NCBI RefSeq assembly: GCF_001045455.1
Contig: NZ_LFNE01000001.1
Location: 1-64,000 of the forward strand
Source: Chryseobacterium sp. FH2
GTDB taxonomy: Bacteria; Bacteroidota; Bacteroidia; Flavobacteriales; Weeksellaceae
Length of the DNA: 64,000 nucleotides
Direction: 5' to 3'
The position numbers and the translations under genes are program-made. Below the pieces are notes generated by a model, which was given only the letters and a program-made list of their open reading frames with translations, was not told the origin of the DNA and did no database searches. Shown piece after piece: positions 37,502 through 44,691 of this stretch. Each line of letters opens with the position of its first letter. Position 1 is the stretch's first letter.

Positions 37502-38104
37502 ATGGAAGTTTTCAACGATTTTTCTATAAAAGAGATTGTTACCTGTTTTATGGTTCTTTTTGCTGTCATTGATATTATTGGGTCTGTTCCGATTGTCGTA
37601 AGTTTACAGCAGAAATTTGGACAAATTGAAGCTGGAAGAGCTTCTGTAACTGCAGGAATTATTATGATTGTTTTCCTGTTTGTAGGGAATAAAATTCTTA
37701 AATTAATAGGAGTTGATGTAAATTCTTTTGCCATTGCAGGTGCATTTGTGATTTTTATCATAGCATTGGAAATGATTTTAGGAATTGAAATCAATAAAAA
37801 TTCTGAAGCAAAGTCTGCATCCATTGTCCCTATTGCTTTTCCTTTAGTTGCGGGGGCAGGAACCTTGACCACTACACTATCACTCAGAGCTGAATTTCAT
37901 GACATTAATATTATTTTTGGAATCATTCTCAACACAATTTTCGTATATTTGGTGCTGAAATCAGCGAAATGGCTGGAGAGAAAAATGGGAGAGGCTACAT
38001 TGTCAATCTTACAGAAAGTTTTCGGAATCATCCTTTTAGCAATTTCAATCAAGTTATTCACCGCAAATTTTGCACAATTGGTGCAGAATTATATTAATTT
38101 TTAA
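37502..38104 (+). CDS. MarC-family membrane protein
   Basis: 200 residues, six hydrophobic segments. VLFAVIDIIGSVPIVVSLQQKFG at the start, GAFVIFIIALEMILG in the centre and PIAFPLVAGAGTLTTTLSLRAE with the conserved P-L-x-x-G-x-G-T-L-T-T-T. This is the MarC/UPF0056 family of inner-membrane proteins of unknown transport role. A TATTTTTG -7 element lies about 25 nt before the start. The next small gene starts 5 nt after it. Confidence 0.85.
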   Translation: MEVFNDFSIKEIVTCFMVLFAVIDIIGSVPIVVSLQQKFGQIEAGRASVTAGIIMIVFLFVGNKILKLIGVDVNSFAIAGAFVIFIIALEMILGIEINKNSEAKSASIVPIAFPLVAGAGTLTTTLSLRAEFHDINIIFGIILNTIFVYLVLKSAKWLERKMGEATLSILQKVFGIILLAISIKLFTANFAQLVQNYINF

Positions 38105-38109
38105 GAATT

Positions 38110-38304
38110 ATGCAGAAGTTTTATAAAGTATTTCTAGTACTGTTTATCGTTTTCATCGCAATCAATCTTTATGCTTTAGACTGGCAATCAGAAATTCTAT
38201 CTGAAGATAATTTGAAGTTTGTATTTTCAATTGCCTCGGCAGTGATAGGTCTTATTTTACTTTTCGTTTTAGAGACGTGGAGTAGAATTGGTGTAAAGAA
38301 ATAA
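38110..38304 (+). CDS. Small two-helix membrane protein
   Basis: 64 residues with two membrane helices (FLVLFIVFIAINLYAL; FVFSIASAVIGLILLFVLETW). It starts 5 nt after the marC-like gene and so is co-transcribed. No family recognised. A strong hairpin terminator follows. Confidence 0.65.
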   Translation: MQKFYKVFLVLFIVFIAINLYALDWQSEILSEDNLKFVFSIASAVIGLILLFVLETWSRIGVKK

Positions 38305-38326
38305 TCTTAATTACAATTAAAAATAT

Positions 38327-38360
38327 AAAAAACTTCTTTCATATCGAAAGAGGTTTTTTT
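38327..38360. terminator. Bidirectional terminator
   Basis: AAAAAAC-TTCTTTC pairs with GAAAGAGGTTTTTT around ATATC, one G-T pair, with T-runs on both strands. It lies between convergent genes. Confidence 0.75.
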
Positions 38361-38387
38361 ATATAAAATTGACAAGTTTTTGTGATA

Positions 38388-38966
38388 TTAAGAATCAAGT
38401 TTTACTTTTTCAGATTCTTCCTTCAAATAAACAGAAAGGCTGCTTCCTGTTCTCTTTTTGAAGGCTGTTGAGAATGCCTGTTCGTTATTATATCCTAATT
38501 CTTCAGCAATTACAGACAATTTGTAATAACGAAATTTTTTATCGTCAGAAAATCTATGAATAGCATAATCTATTCGTAAATCATTCAGATAAGTTGCGAA
38601 ATTTTTCCCTTTATAAATATTGATAACTTCTGATAAATAAGCTGTATTCGTATTAAGCTTTTTAGAAAGATTGGCCAATGTGATACCTTTAGAAAGATAA
38701 GTATTTTCATTTTCAAAGGTTTCCAAATCACTCAGAATTTTACTTACGACATCTTTAGAAATGGTGCAGAAGGTTTTTGTCTTTAAACTTTCTCTTTGTT
38801 GGTTTTCAACAAATTGTTTTTGGAGCTCAAGTTTAAAAGTATTATAATTTTTATGATTTGGCTGAGCAAATTTAGGAATATTTGCAGCATACTGTTTCTG
38901 GAAATTCAAGAACAATATATAAATAACTAATAAAAGTAAAAGTGTCAATAATAAAACGGTATACAT
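38388..38966 (-). CDS. Membrane-anchored AraC-type regulator, short form
   Basis: 192 residues. A hydrophobic N-terminal helix (VLLLTLLLLLVIYILFLNF) followed by a helical linker, then a two-HTH AraC domain (about 85-185): ITLANLSKKLNTNTAYLSEVIN and KLSVIAEELGYNNEQAFSTAFKKRTGSS. Most flavobacterial proteins with this architecture have a long TPR-type sensor in front of the helix; here it is absent, and the region upstream stops in the same frame at about 24 codons, so the protein is either a natural short form or a truncation. Possibly a soluble/membrane-tethered response regulator. Confidence 0.7.
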   Translation of the reverse strand: MYTVLLLTLLLLLVIYILFLNFQKQYAANIPKFAQPNHKNYNTFKLELQKQFVENQQRESLKTKTFCTISKDVVSKILSDLETFENENTYLSKGITLANLSKKLNTNTAYLSEVINIYKGKNFATYLNDLRIDYAIHRFSDDKKFRYYKLSVIAEELGYNNEQAFSTAFKKRTGSSLSVYLKEESEKVKLDS

Positions 38967-39126
38967 GGCTGAGATTTTTCTTAATAGATACGGAATATCA
39001 AATTTCGTGCTAGAGATTATAAGTTTGATAAGTTTTTAAATACTTAAATAGTTTTTTTGATAGCTAAATGGTATTTTTATGAATATTAAATATTAATTTA
39101 AGTTAAAATATGTTTGGGTAAATATA

Positions 39127-40095
39127 TTAAATTATCTTCAAATTCTTTAAAACGGCTTCAGATTTCAATTCCGTTTCATGCCACTCTTTTTCCGGATTGC
39201 TTTGTACTGTGATTCCTCCGCCCACAAACAGGTGAACAGAATTTTTATAAAGTTTGGCACAACGTAGGTTAACAAAATATTGAATGGTTTCTTCCGTTTC
39301 TATTTTGATATAGCCAGCATATAATTCACGGGGAAATTTTTCAAGCTGCTGAATATTTTCTTTACAAAAATCTTTCGGAATACCGCACACAGCCGGAGTA
39401 GGATGTAAATCGTGAATAATTTTATCTAAATCTTCAGAATTTATTTTTGTTTTAAAATCTGTTCTTAAATGTTTAATATTTCCTGAAATATGATCATAAG
39501 TTTCAGATTCGTTAATGTTTTCTGAATAATTATTTAAAATATTTCTGATATAAGATGATACGGGCTTTTGCTCTTCAATTTCTTTTTCAGACCAGTTTTC
39601 TGAGACAGGAAGAGTTCCCGCAAGGCTCATCGTTTCAAATTCATGCGTGGTTTTGTTGAATTTTCCTAAAACTTCCGAAAAAGCCCCCATCCAAGAATTT
39701 TCGCCATCGATAAAAATATATCTGAAAGCATTTGGGTAAGATGTACTTATATTTTTAAAGCTTTCCTTTAAATCAATTTCATTAAAGTCTGTGAAAATTT
39801 TTCTTCTGGAATAGACAATTTTTGGGAGATTATTTTCTTTGATTACCTGAATTACTTTTTCAAGCTGCTGTAAATATTCTTCTTTTGTTTCAGCAACAAA
39901 ACCATTTTTATCTTTGCTTAAAAAGCTGTTTGTAAGATTATTTTTTTCAAATTTTTCAGGATTTATTTCAATGATATTTCCACTAAAACTAGTTTGCCTG
40001 ATCCCATCGAATGAATGAAAATTGACATATTTTTGTTCGCTTTTTTCGTCTGTGGAATAAAGTTTTTCGTCGAATGGAAATTTGAAATAAATCAT
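39127..40095 (-). CDS. menF: Isochorismate synthase (menaquinone/enterobactin type)
   Basis: 322 residues. Anthranilate/isochorismate synthase core: PKIVYSRRKIF, GAFSEVLGKFN, SLAGTLPVSENWSEKEIEEQKPV, HLRTDFKTKI, HDLHPTPAVCGIPKD, RELYAGYIKIE and FVGGGITVQSNPEKEWHETELK. This order fits MenF/EntC. It converts chorismate to isochorismate, the first menaquinone step. The N-terminal lobe is short. It lies 22 nt after the gene for a beta-rich exported protein, and a link to that gene is probably accidental. Confidence 0.82.
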   Translation of the reverse strand: MIYFKFPFDEKLYSTDEKSEQKYVNFHSFDGIRQTSFSGNIIEINPEKFEKNNLTNSFLSKDKNGFVAETKEEYLQQLEKVIQVIKENNLPKIVYSRRKIFTDFNEIDLKESFKNISTSYPNAFRYIFIDGENSWMGAFSEVLGKFNKTTHEFETMSLAGTLPVSENWSEKEIEEQKPVSSYIRNILNNYSENINESETYDHISGNIKHLRTDFKTKINSEDLDKIIHDLHPTPAVCGIPKDFCKENIQQLEKFPRELYAGYIKIETEETIQYFVNLRCAKLYKNSVHLFVGGGITVQSNPEKEWHETELKSEAVLKNLKII

Positions 40096-40117
40096 TATTG
40101 AATGGTTTTAGAAAATC

Positions 40118-41011
40118 TTATTTGGAAATAACGTAAGAAATTCCAAGGTTGATTTTTCTTTCTGCAAAGGTATTATTAGTCTTAAAAATGTCAAAATCAA
40201 ATGAACTGTTTTTTACCGAAACATTGTTTAAATTGTACTGCTGATAGTCGAAACTGATTAAAACTTTTCTAAGAACTCTATATTGGAACCCAAAAGAGAA
40301 TCCAAAATTAATTTGAGTGGTTTTGAAATCTTCCAGCTTGTTCAAAATTTTATTTTCAGGAACAAGAAACTGCATTTTATAATCCGTTCTATTAGCTAGA
40401 AAACCGACAAACGGACGAATATTTTTCCAATCGTAGAAAAATTTTAGCTGTAAAGCATATTCAACGTGTTTATTATTAAATCTTTGAAATAATAACGGCT
40501 GGTTATCTTTAGTGAAATAATAGCCGTTAAGGTAGGTTTCTTCTTGCGTTCCATCTAAATCAAAAGTTGAATTCCAATGATAAACATTTGCAGATAACAT
40601 TAATGAAAATCGAGGATCGGCAATATTTCTTGAAACCCAGATTCCAATATTTTCACCAAATTGCTGTTTGTCGGAAGAAAGTTCTCTTGCCCAATTACTG
40701 TTTTTCAAACCCAATCCTGCTTCAATTCCATATTCCAGCCTATTAGCGAGCTGTTTTCTGATTTTTTGATTGAATCTTTTATTTTTTAGTTTTTCTTTAA
40801 GGACATCCTTAATTTCTTTTTCCTGAACACTAAGCAGGGTTAAATAAATATCTTTAAATTTTGATTTAAAAGGTTTTTCTAAATAAATGGTATCATAAAC
40901 GACTACTTTTTCGTAGACATATATTGTATCTGTTTTTTTCTTTCTTTTTTGTGCAAATGAAAAATTTACGACAACAATTAATAAAAAGAAAATAATTTTT
41001 TTAAAAAACAT
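40118..41011 (-). CDS. Exported beta-barrel-like protein
   Basis: 297 residues, signal peptide ending FSFAQ. After a basic stretch (KRKKKTDTIYVYEKVVVYDTIYLEK) and a helical piece, the C-terminal ~200 residues show alternating aromatic and polar beta strands (GYYFTKDNQPLLFQRFNNKHVEYALQLKFFYDW; INFGFSFGFQYRVLRKVLISFDYQQYNL) and end in ISYVISK, like small outer-membrane beta barrels. It starts 14 nt downstream of the ECF-sigma fusion gene. Interestingly, both proteins share a 'DTIxxxE' beta block, so they may bind each other (inference). Confidence 0.55.
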   Translation of the reverse strand: MFFKKIIFFLLIVVVNFSFAQKRKKKTDTIYVYEKVVVYDTIYLEKPFKSKFKDIYLTLLSVQEKEIKDVLKEKLKNKRFNQKIRKQLANRLEYGIEAGLGLKNSNWARELSSDKQQFGENIGIWVSRNIADPRFSLMLSANVYHWNSTFDLDGTQEETYLNGYYFTKDNQPLLFQRFNNKHVEYALQLKFFYDWKNIRPFVGFLANRTDYKMQFLVPENKILNKLEDFKTTQINFGFSFGFQYRVLRKVLISFDYQQYNLNNVSVKNSSFDFDIFKTNNTFAERKINLGISYVISK

Positions 41012-41025
41012 GAGATGGTTATTAA

Positions 41026-42144
41026 TTATCTTTCTATAAATATTGTATCTCTCTGGATAACTTTTTTTACAACAATTACTTTTTGCCGTGATTCTTTTGC
41101 AGAATCTTTGCGAATTGTTTTCTTTGAATTTTTAGTACTTTTTTCGTTTAAATTTATTTTAGTTTCAGAAATATTTTCCTGGATATTTTTATTTTCAATG
41201 GAATTTATTATGCTTGAGTTTTCTCTAACAATATTTCCATTTGAAGTTGTCTTTACATCTGAATTTTGTTCTTGAGAAGAATTTTCAGATGTTGATGTAT
41301 CTTTTGATTTTATATCGTCAGAAATAACCGGGTTATTATTTATAGAAAGATAATTTTTCGGGCTTAATAAAAAAACAGAAGCAGCGATAATTATTAAAAC
41401 TGTTGAACCAATCACTATTTTTTTCTTCCAAGCTTTATTTGATGTTGAAAAAGAAATGGAATGGTTAAATTTAATATTATCAGGAAGCTCTAAACTTTTT
41501 GAAGGTTTGATTTTAAAATCAGAGAATTTATTTTGAAATGTTTGTGCCCATAACAAACCTCCAAGCCCGAAAATAACCAACAACTGAGCCAGTTTTTTTT
41601 TGTTTTTAGGTGTGCTTTGAGTTACTACGTTATTCATCAAATAATTCTGAATAAACTTTTTGGCTCTCATTAAGTGTGATTTCGAAGTATTGACAGAAAT
41701 TCCCAAAGCACTTGAAATTTCGGCATGAGAATAATTTTCAATAAAGTGTAGATTGAAAACAGATTTGTGGTGAGAAGGCAGATTATCGATAGATGACAAA
41801 AGTTCTTCTCTCGTGAAATCGTATATAAAAATGTGTTTTTTTTCGTCTAAAGAAGGGTGATTCATCTCTGAAAATGTATCTGGTATTTCTGATGGTTCGG
41901 TGTCTACAAAAACGTTTTTACTGTTTTTTCGCAGGTATTGCAAAGCATTGTTTACTACAATTTTTTTTAGCCATCCAAAAAGTGCATTTTCATCTCTGAG
42001 CTGATGATTGTTTTGTATGGCCACAATGAAACTGTCCTGAAGAATATCCTCTGCAGTATGGATATCGTGTATATATCGGCGGCAAATCCCCAAAAGTTTT
42101 GGGGAGTGATTTTCATATATCTTTTGCCAGTTTAATTTTGTCAT
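41026..42144 (-). CDS. ECF sigma factor fused to a membrane-spanning tail
   Basis: 372 residues, about twice the usual ECF length. Residues about 8-75 are sigma region 2 (YIHDIHTAEDILQDSFIVAI; NALFGWLKKIVVNNAL). Region 4 is at about 110-165 (LLSSIDNLPSHHKSVFNL; HAEISSALGISVNTSKSHL). Two hydrophobic stretches follow, 185-201 (LAQLLVIFGLGGLLWAQ) and 243-261 (KIVIGSTVLIIIAASVFLL), then a Ser/Asn/Lys-rich region ending VIQRDTIFIER. The tail looks like the C-terminal part of an anti-sigma/membrane anchor merged with the sigma factor. It starts 4 nt after the upstream lipoprotein gene and 14 nt before the beta-barrel-like gene, so all three are one operon. Target genes unknown. Confidence 0.75.
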   Translation of the reverse strand: MTKLNWQKIYENHSPKLLGICRRYIHDIHTAEDILQDSFIVAIQNNHQLRDENALFGWLKKIVVNNALQYLRKNSKNVFVDTEPSEIPDTFSEMNHPSLDEKKHIFIYDFTREELLSSIDNLPSHHKSVFNLHFIENYSHAEISSALGISVNTSKSHLMRAKKFIQNYLMNNVVTQSTPKNKKKLAQLLVIFGLGGLLWAQTFQNKFSDFKIKPSKSLELPDNIKFNHSISFSTSNKAWKKKIVIGSTVLIIIAASVFLLSPKNYLSINNNPVISDDIKSKDTSTSENSSQEQNSDVKTTSNGNIVRENSSIINSIENKNIQENISETKINLNEKSTKNSKKTIRKDSAKESRQKVIVVKKVIQRDTIFIER

Positions 42145-42148
42145 TCAA

Positions 42149-43201
42149 TTAATTGGGTGTAACTGTAAGACTAAGGAATTCTGTATTAGTAGTATTGCCT
42201 GAATTTGCTGTTGCCTGTACTACGACATCATTTACAAAAACTTTATAATCTACTCCTGCATTATCCTTGTGTATAATCTTATATATATTATTATTTAAAA
42301 CTTTGAAATCGTCCAAATATTTAAAATCACTTCCGGGAATGTAAGAATTATATTGTACATTGTTTTTAAAATAGTAAGGAGTACCTACATAATATTTATT
42401 GTTCCCATCATTTATTATCCATTTGATATCATTTTGTGCTATAATAATTGGAAGTGGAGTTATTACTCCTGTGTCAAGATTTTTATAGTATTTAGTATTA
42501 TTAAAATAATCATCAATCTGCATTAATACATTTCCGTTTTCTTCAATAATTCTTACGCAGTTAGACAAGTTATTCACAAAATGATAAACTCCATTTTTAT
42601 AATATCCTAGATCCCAGTTCGTTGCGGGAATATTTACAATATTCTTTTGCAAAGGTACATAAACATCATTTCCTATAATATAAATCGATGCGGAAGTCTG
42701 ATATTCCTGTTGGGAAAAAACTACTGTTTTTACGCCATTTATCCAATAGCAGTATTGATACAAATCTTGAGTTGAAGTAGGTGCTGGATTTTTTATAAGC
42801 CCTGCAATATATATATTCCCATCTTTTATAAAAAAGTTACTCATGCTAAAATTTTCATTATCTGGAGTATTGTTAGGGATTCCGAAAGACTGAGCAATAT
42901 CGTATTTTACGTTGTTTTTCCAATAATAATAATTAACTTCATAAGTCGAAGGGTTTTGATAAGATGCTAAAACATATATATCATTATTGTTAACAGATAT
43001 TTGATAAGGTTTGTAGCTGGTTCCGCCTGATAAAACTGTTTTTACTGTATTCTTCCAATAACAAGCCTGATTATTTTCTGTTCCGGCAACATAAACATCG
43101 TATGAAGCAACGTTTTTGTCTAAAGTTTCTGCATCATCAACTTGAGTACAAGACACAAAACATATCAGTAAAATTAAAAAAGGTAAAATTAAAGTTTTCA
43201 T
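42149..43201 (-). CDS. Lipoprotein with repeated 'YYWKNxVKYxL' blocks
   Basis: 350 residues. Lipobox FVSCT (Cys18). Repeats of VYVAGTENNQACYWKNTVKTVL, YVLASYQNP...YYWKNNVKYDI, IYIAGLIKNP...CYWINGVKTVV and VYVPLQKN occur about every 55 residues, giving a beta-propeller-like pattern. Probably exposed to the periplasm or the surface. No known family. It is the first gene of the minus-strand set leading to the sigma-fusion gene. Confidence 0.6.
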   Translation of the reverse strand: MKTLILPFLILLICFVSCTQVDDAETLDKNVASYDVYVAGTENNQACYWKNTVKTVLSGGTSYKPYQISVNNNDIYVLASYQNPSTYEVNYYYWKNNVKYDIAQSFGIPNNTPDNENFSMSNFFIKDGNIYIAGLIKNPAPTSTQDLYQYCYWINGVKTVVFSQQEYQTSASIYIIGNDVYVPLQKNIVNIPATNWDLGYYKNGVYHFVNNLSNCVRIIEENGNVLMQIDDYFNNTKYYKNLDTGVITPLPIIIAQNDIKWIINDGNNKYYVGTPYYFKNNVQYNSYIPGSDFKYLDDFKVLNNNIYKIIHKDNAGVDYKVFVNDVVVQATANSGNTTNTEFLSLTVTPN

Positions 43202-43265
43202 GGTTGTTTGCTTTTGTTTATAATAAGATGCAGAAAAACAAAAAGGTTGCAGAAAAATATAAAAA

Positions 43266-43290
43266 AAAGACTCAAAAAAAGCTTGAGTCT
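43266..43290 (-). terminator. Terminator of the thioesterase/acyltransferase genes
   Basis: AAGACTCAA pairs with TTGAGTCTT around a 7-nt loop; an A-run on the plus strand to its left gives a minus-strand T-run. It lies about 25 nt after the stop at 43315. Confidence 0.7.
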
Positions 43291-43314
43291 TACAAAGTGT
43301 TGTTTATCAGGTTT

Positions 43315-43752
43315 TTATTTATTAATGATGGTATTTGTCATAGTGGTATGATTGATCAATTGACCTTTTTCATCCCGAATTTCTATTTCGGAAACATGCA
43401 TTGTTTTTCCTTTTCGGATAAATCTCGCAATTGCCGTTACAATTCCGTCTTTCTTGCTTCTTAGATGATTGGAATTAATATTCGTTCCCACGCCATAATA
43501 TTTGTCACCATCAATGAAAATATTAGAAAGGCTGGAGCCCATAGTTTCTGCCAAAACACAGCTTGCTCCGCCATGCAAAATCCCAAAAGGCTGATGAACC
43601 TTGGGCTGAACAGGCATTGTTGCAGTCATTGTTTCGTTTTCCAAATCTATATCGATGAATTTTATCTCTAAATTTTTAGCTAAAGTTACTTCTCCACCCC
43701 AGCTGTTTAAAAAATCTAATATTTCCTGTTTTGTCTTACCTGTAGTGTACAT
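43315..43752 (-). CDS. Hotdog-fold thioesterase (PaaI/MenI-like)
   Basis: 145 residues. VQPKVHQPFGILHGGASCVLAETMGSSL carries the HGG helix/loop of hotdog thioesterases, followed by GVGTNINSNHLRSKKDGIVTAIARF. This matches the acyl-CoA thioesterase group that includes PaaI and MenI (DHNA-CoA thioesterase). It starts 26 nt after the acyltransferase-like gene. A men role is possible but not shown. Confidence 0.8.
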   Translation of the reverse strand: MYTTGKTKQEILDFLNSWGGEVTLAKNLEIKFIDIDLENETMTATMPVQPKVHQPFGILHGGASCVLAETMGSSLSNIFIDGDKYYGVGTNINSNHLRSKKDGIVTAIARFIRKGKTMHVSEIEIRDEKGQLINHTTMTNTIINK

Positions 43753-43778
43753 GCGTAATAAGTAATTTTATTAATCTT

Positions 43779-44378
43779 TTAACCTCTAACTTCTTCTGAA
43801 TCACTTCCCATAATATTTGGATTCCAGTTTTCAGGAATTTTCGGAACGATATCATTTTTCACATAATAATCCTGAATTTCCTTCATGATTTCTGCAAAAG
43901 GAACAGACGCAATTCTTTCATAAGGAATGGTATAGCCCAAATAAACGATTTTTCTTTTGAAATCTCCTGCCGCCAAAACAATAGGGACTTTCGCTGCTAA
44001 AGCCATATGATAAAAACCTTTTCTCCATTTCGGAACCCAGCTTCTAGTGCCTTCGGGAGTGATTACTAAACTAAAATCTTCTTTTGCAAACTGATTAGCA
44101 ACAAAATTTACGAGATCATTTTTCTGGCTTCTGTCGATTCCTATTCCTCCCAATCCTCTTACAAGACTGCCATACCAAGCTTTTGTATGTGCATCTTTGA
44201 TAATTACTTTAATAGGTTTTTCTAAAGACCAGTAGGCAAGATTTCCCAAGATGTATTCCATATTGTGAGTGTGTGGTGCCACTACAAGAATGCATCTGTC
44301 CAGACTATTTGGTTCGCCCTGTAGAACGACTTTCCAGCCTAATAATTTTAACATTGCCTTGCCGATTAGTTTTTTCAT
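43779..44378 (-). CDS. PlsC-type acyltransferase with an atypical HX4E
   Basis: 199 residues. Lysophosphatidic-acid-acyltransferase-like protein with APHTHNMEYILG in place of the usual HX4D (His36...Glu41), ITPEGTRSWVPKWRKGFYHMA as motif III, and no membrane helix. It is short compared with other PlsC proteins. The Glu at the catalytic acidic position is unusual. Other features fit an acyltransferase. Probable operon with the thioesterase. Confidence 0.75.
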   Translation of the reverse strand: MKKLIGKAMLKLLGWKVVLQGEPNSLDRCILVVAPHTHNMEYILGNLAYWSLEKPIKVIIKDAHTKAWYGSLVRGLGGIGIDRSQKNDLVNFVANQFAKEDFSLVITPEGTRSWVPKWRKGFYHMALAAKVPIVLAAGDFKRKIVYLGYTIPYERIASVPFAEIMKEIQDYYVKNDIVPKIPENWNPNIMGSDSEEVRG

Positions 44379-44400
44379 AAATTTCGTATTAAAACAAAAA

Positions 44401-44427
44401 AAAGTATAACCAATTTGGTTATACTTT
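44401..44427 (-). terminator. Terminator of the small-peptide transcript
   Basis: Perfect 13-base arms (AAAGTATAACCAA / TTGGTTATACTTT) with one unpaired base at the centre; on the minus strand it is followed by TTTTTTTG. It lies 26 nt after the stop of the 20-residue ORF and just before the PlsC-like gene. Confidence 0.75.
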
Positions 44428-44453
44428 ACAAATATATTGAAATATTATCGCTC

Positions 44454-44516
44454 TTAAAACAAACCGCTGATTAAATCTACGATTTTGATTACAATTTCTA
44501 GGGCTACCTGTACCAT
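44454..44516 (-). CDS. 20-residue amphipathic hydrophobic peptide
   Basis: ATG at 44516 encodes MVQVALEIVIKIVDLISGLF and a TAA at 44454. The peptide is an almost pure amphipathic hydrophobic helix with polar residues (Q3, E7, K11, D14, S17) spaced at 3-4 residues. A TACTTTTG -7 element lies about 45 nt upstream and a perfect hairpin terminator 26 nt downstream, so the ORF fills its own short transcription unit. It looks like the peptides of type I toxin-antitoxin systems or phenol-soluble-modulin-like peptides, but I recognise no homologue. The start codon is inferred. Confidence 0.55.
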   Translation of the reverse strand: MVQVALEIVIKIVDLISGLF

Positions 44517-44561
44517 GATTTGATTATTTTTTTGAGGATTTGGTTATTAAAATTTTCTATA

Positions 44562-44569
44562 CAAAAGTA
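44562..44569 (-). promoter_or_regulatory. -7 element of the small-peptide gene
   Basis: TACTTTTG on the minus strand, matching TAnnTTTG. The -33 region shows no clear TTG. Predicted start about 5-7 nt downstream, giving a leader of about 40 nt. Confidence 0.5.
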
Positions 44570-44691
44570 TATATTTTTTTTCACATATTAACTAAAATAA
44601 TGATGAATTTTTGATTGTAGTGAGAGAAGAAGAGTGTGAATTTCAAACAATTGGCTTTCCATTCACACCTTCTGCCACTCTCTGCAGTTTA

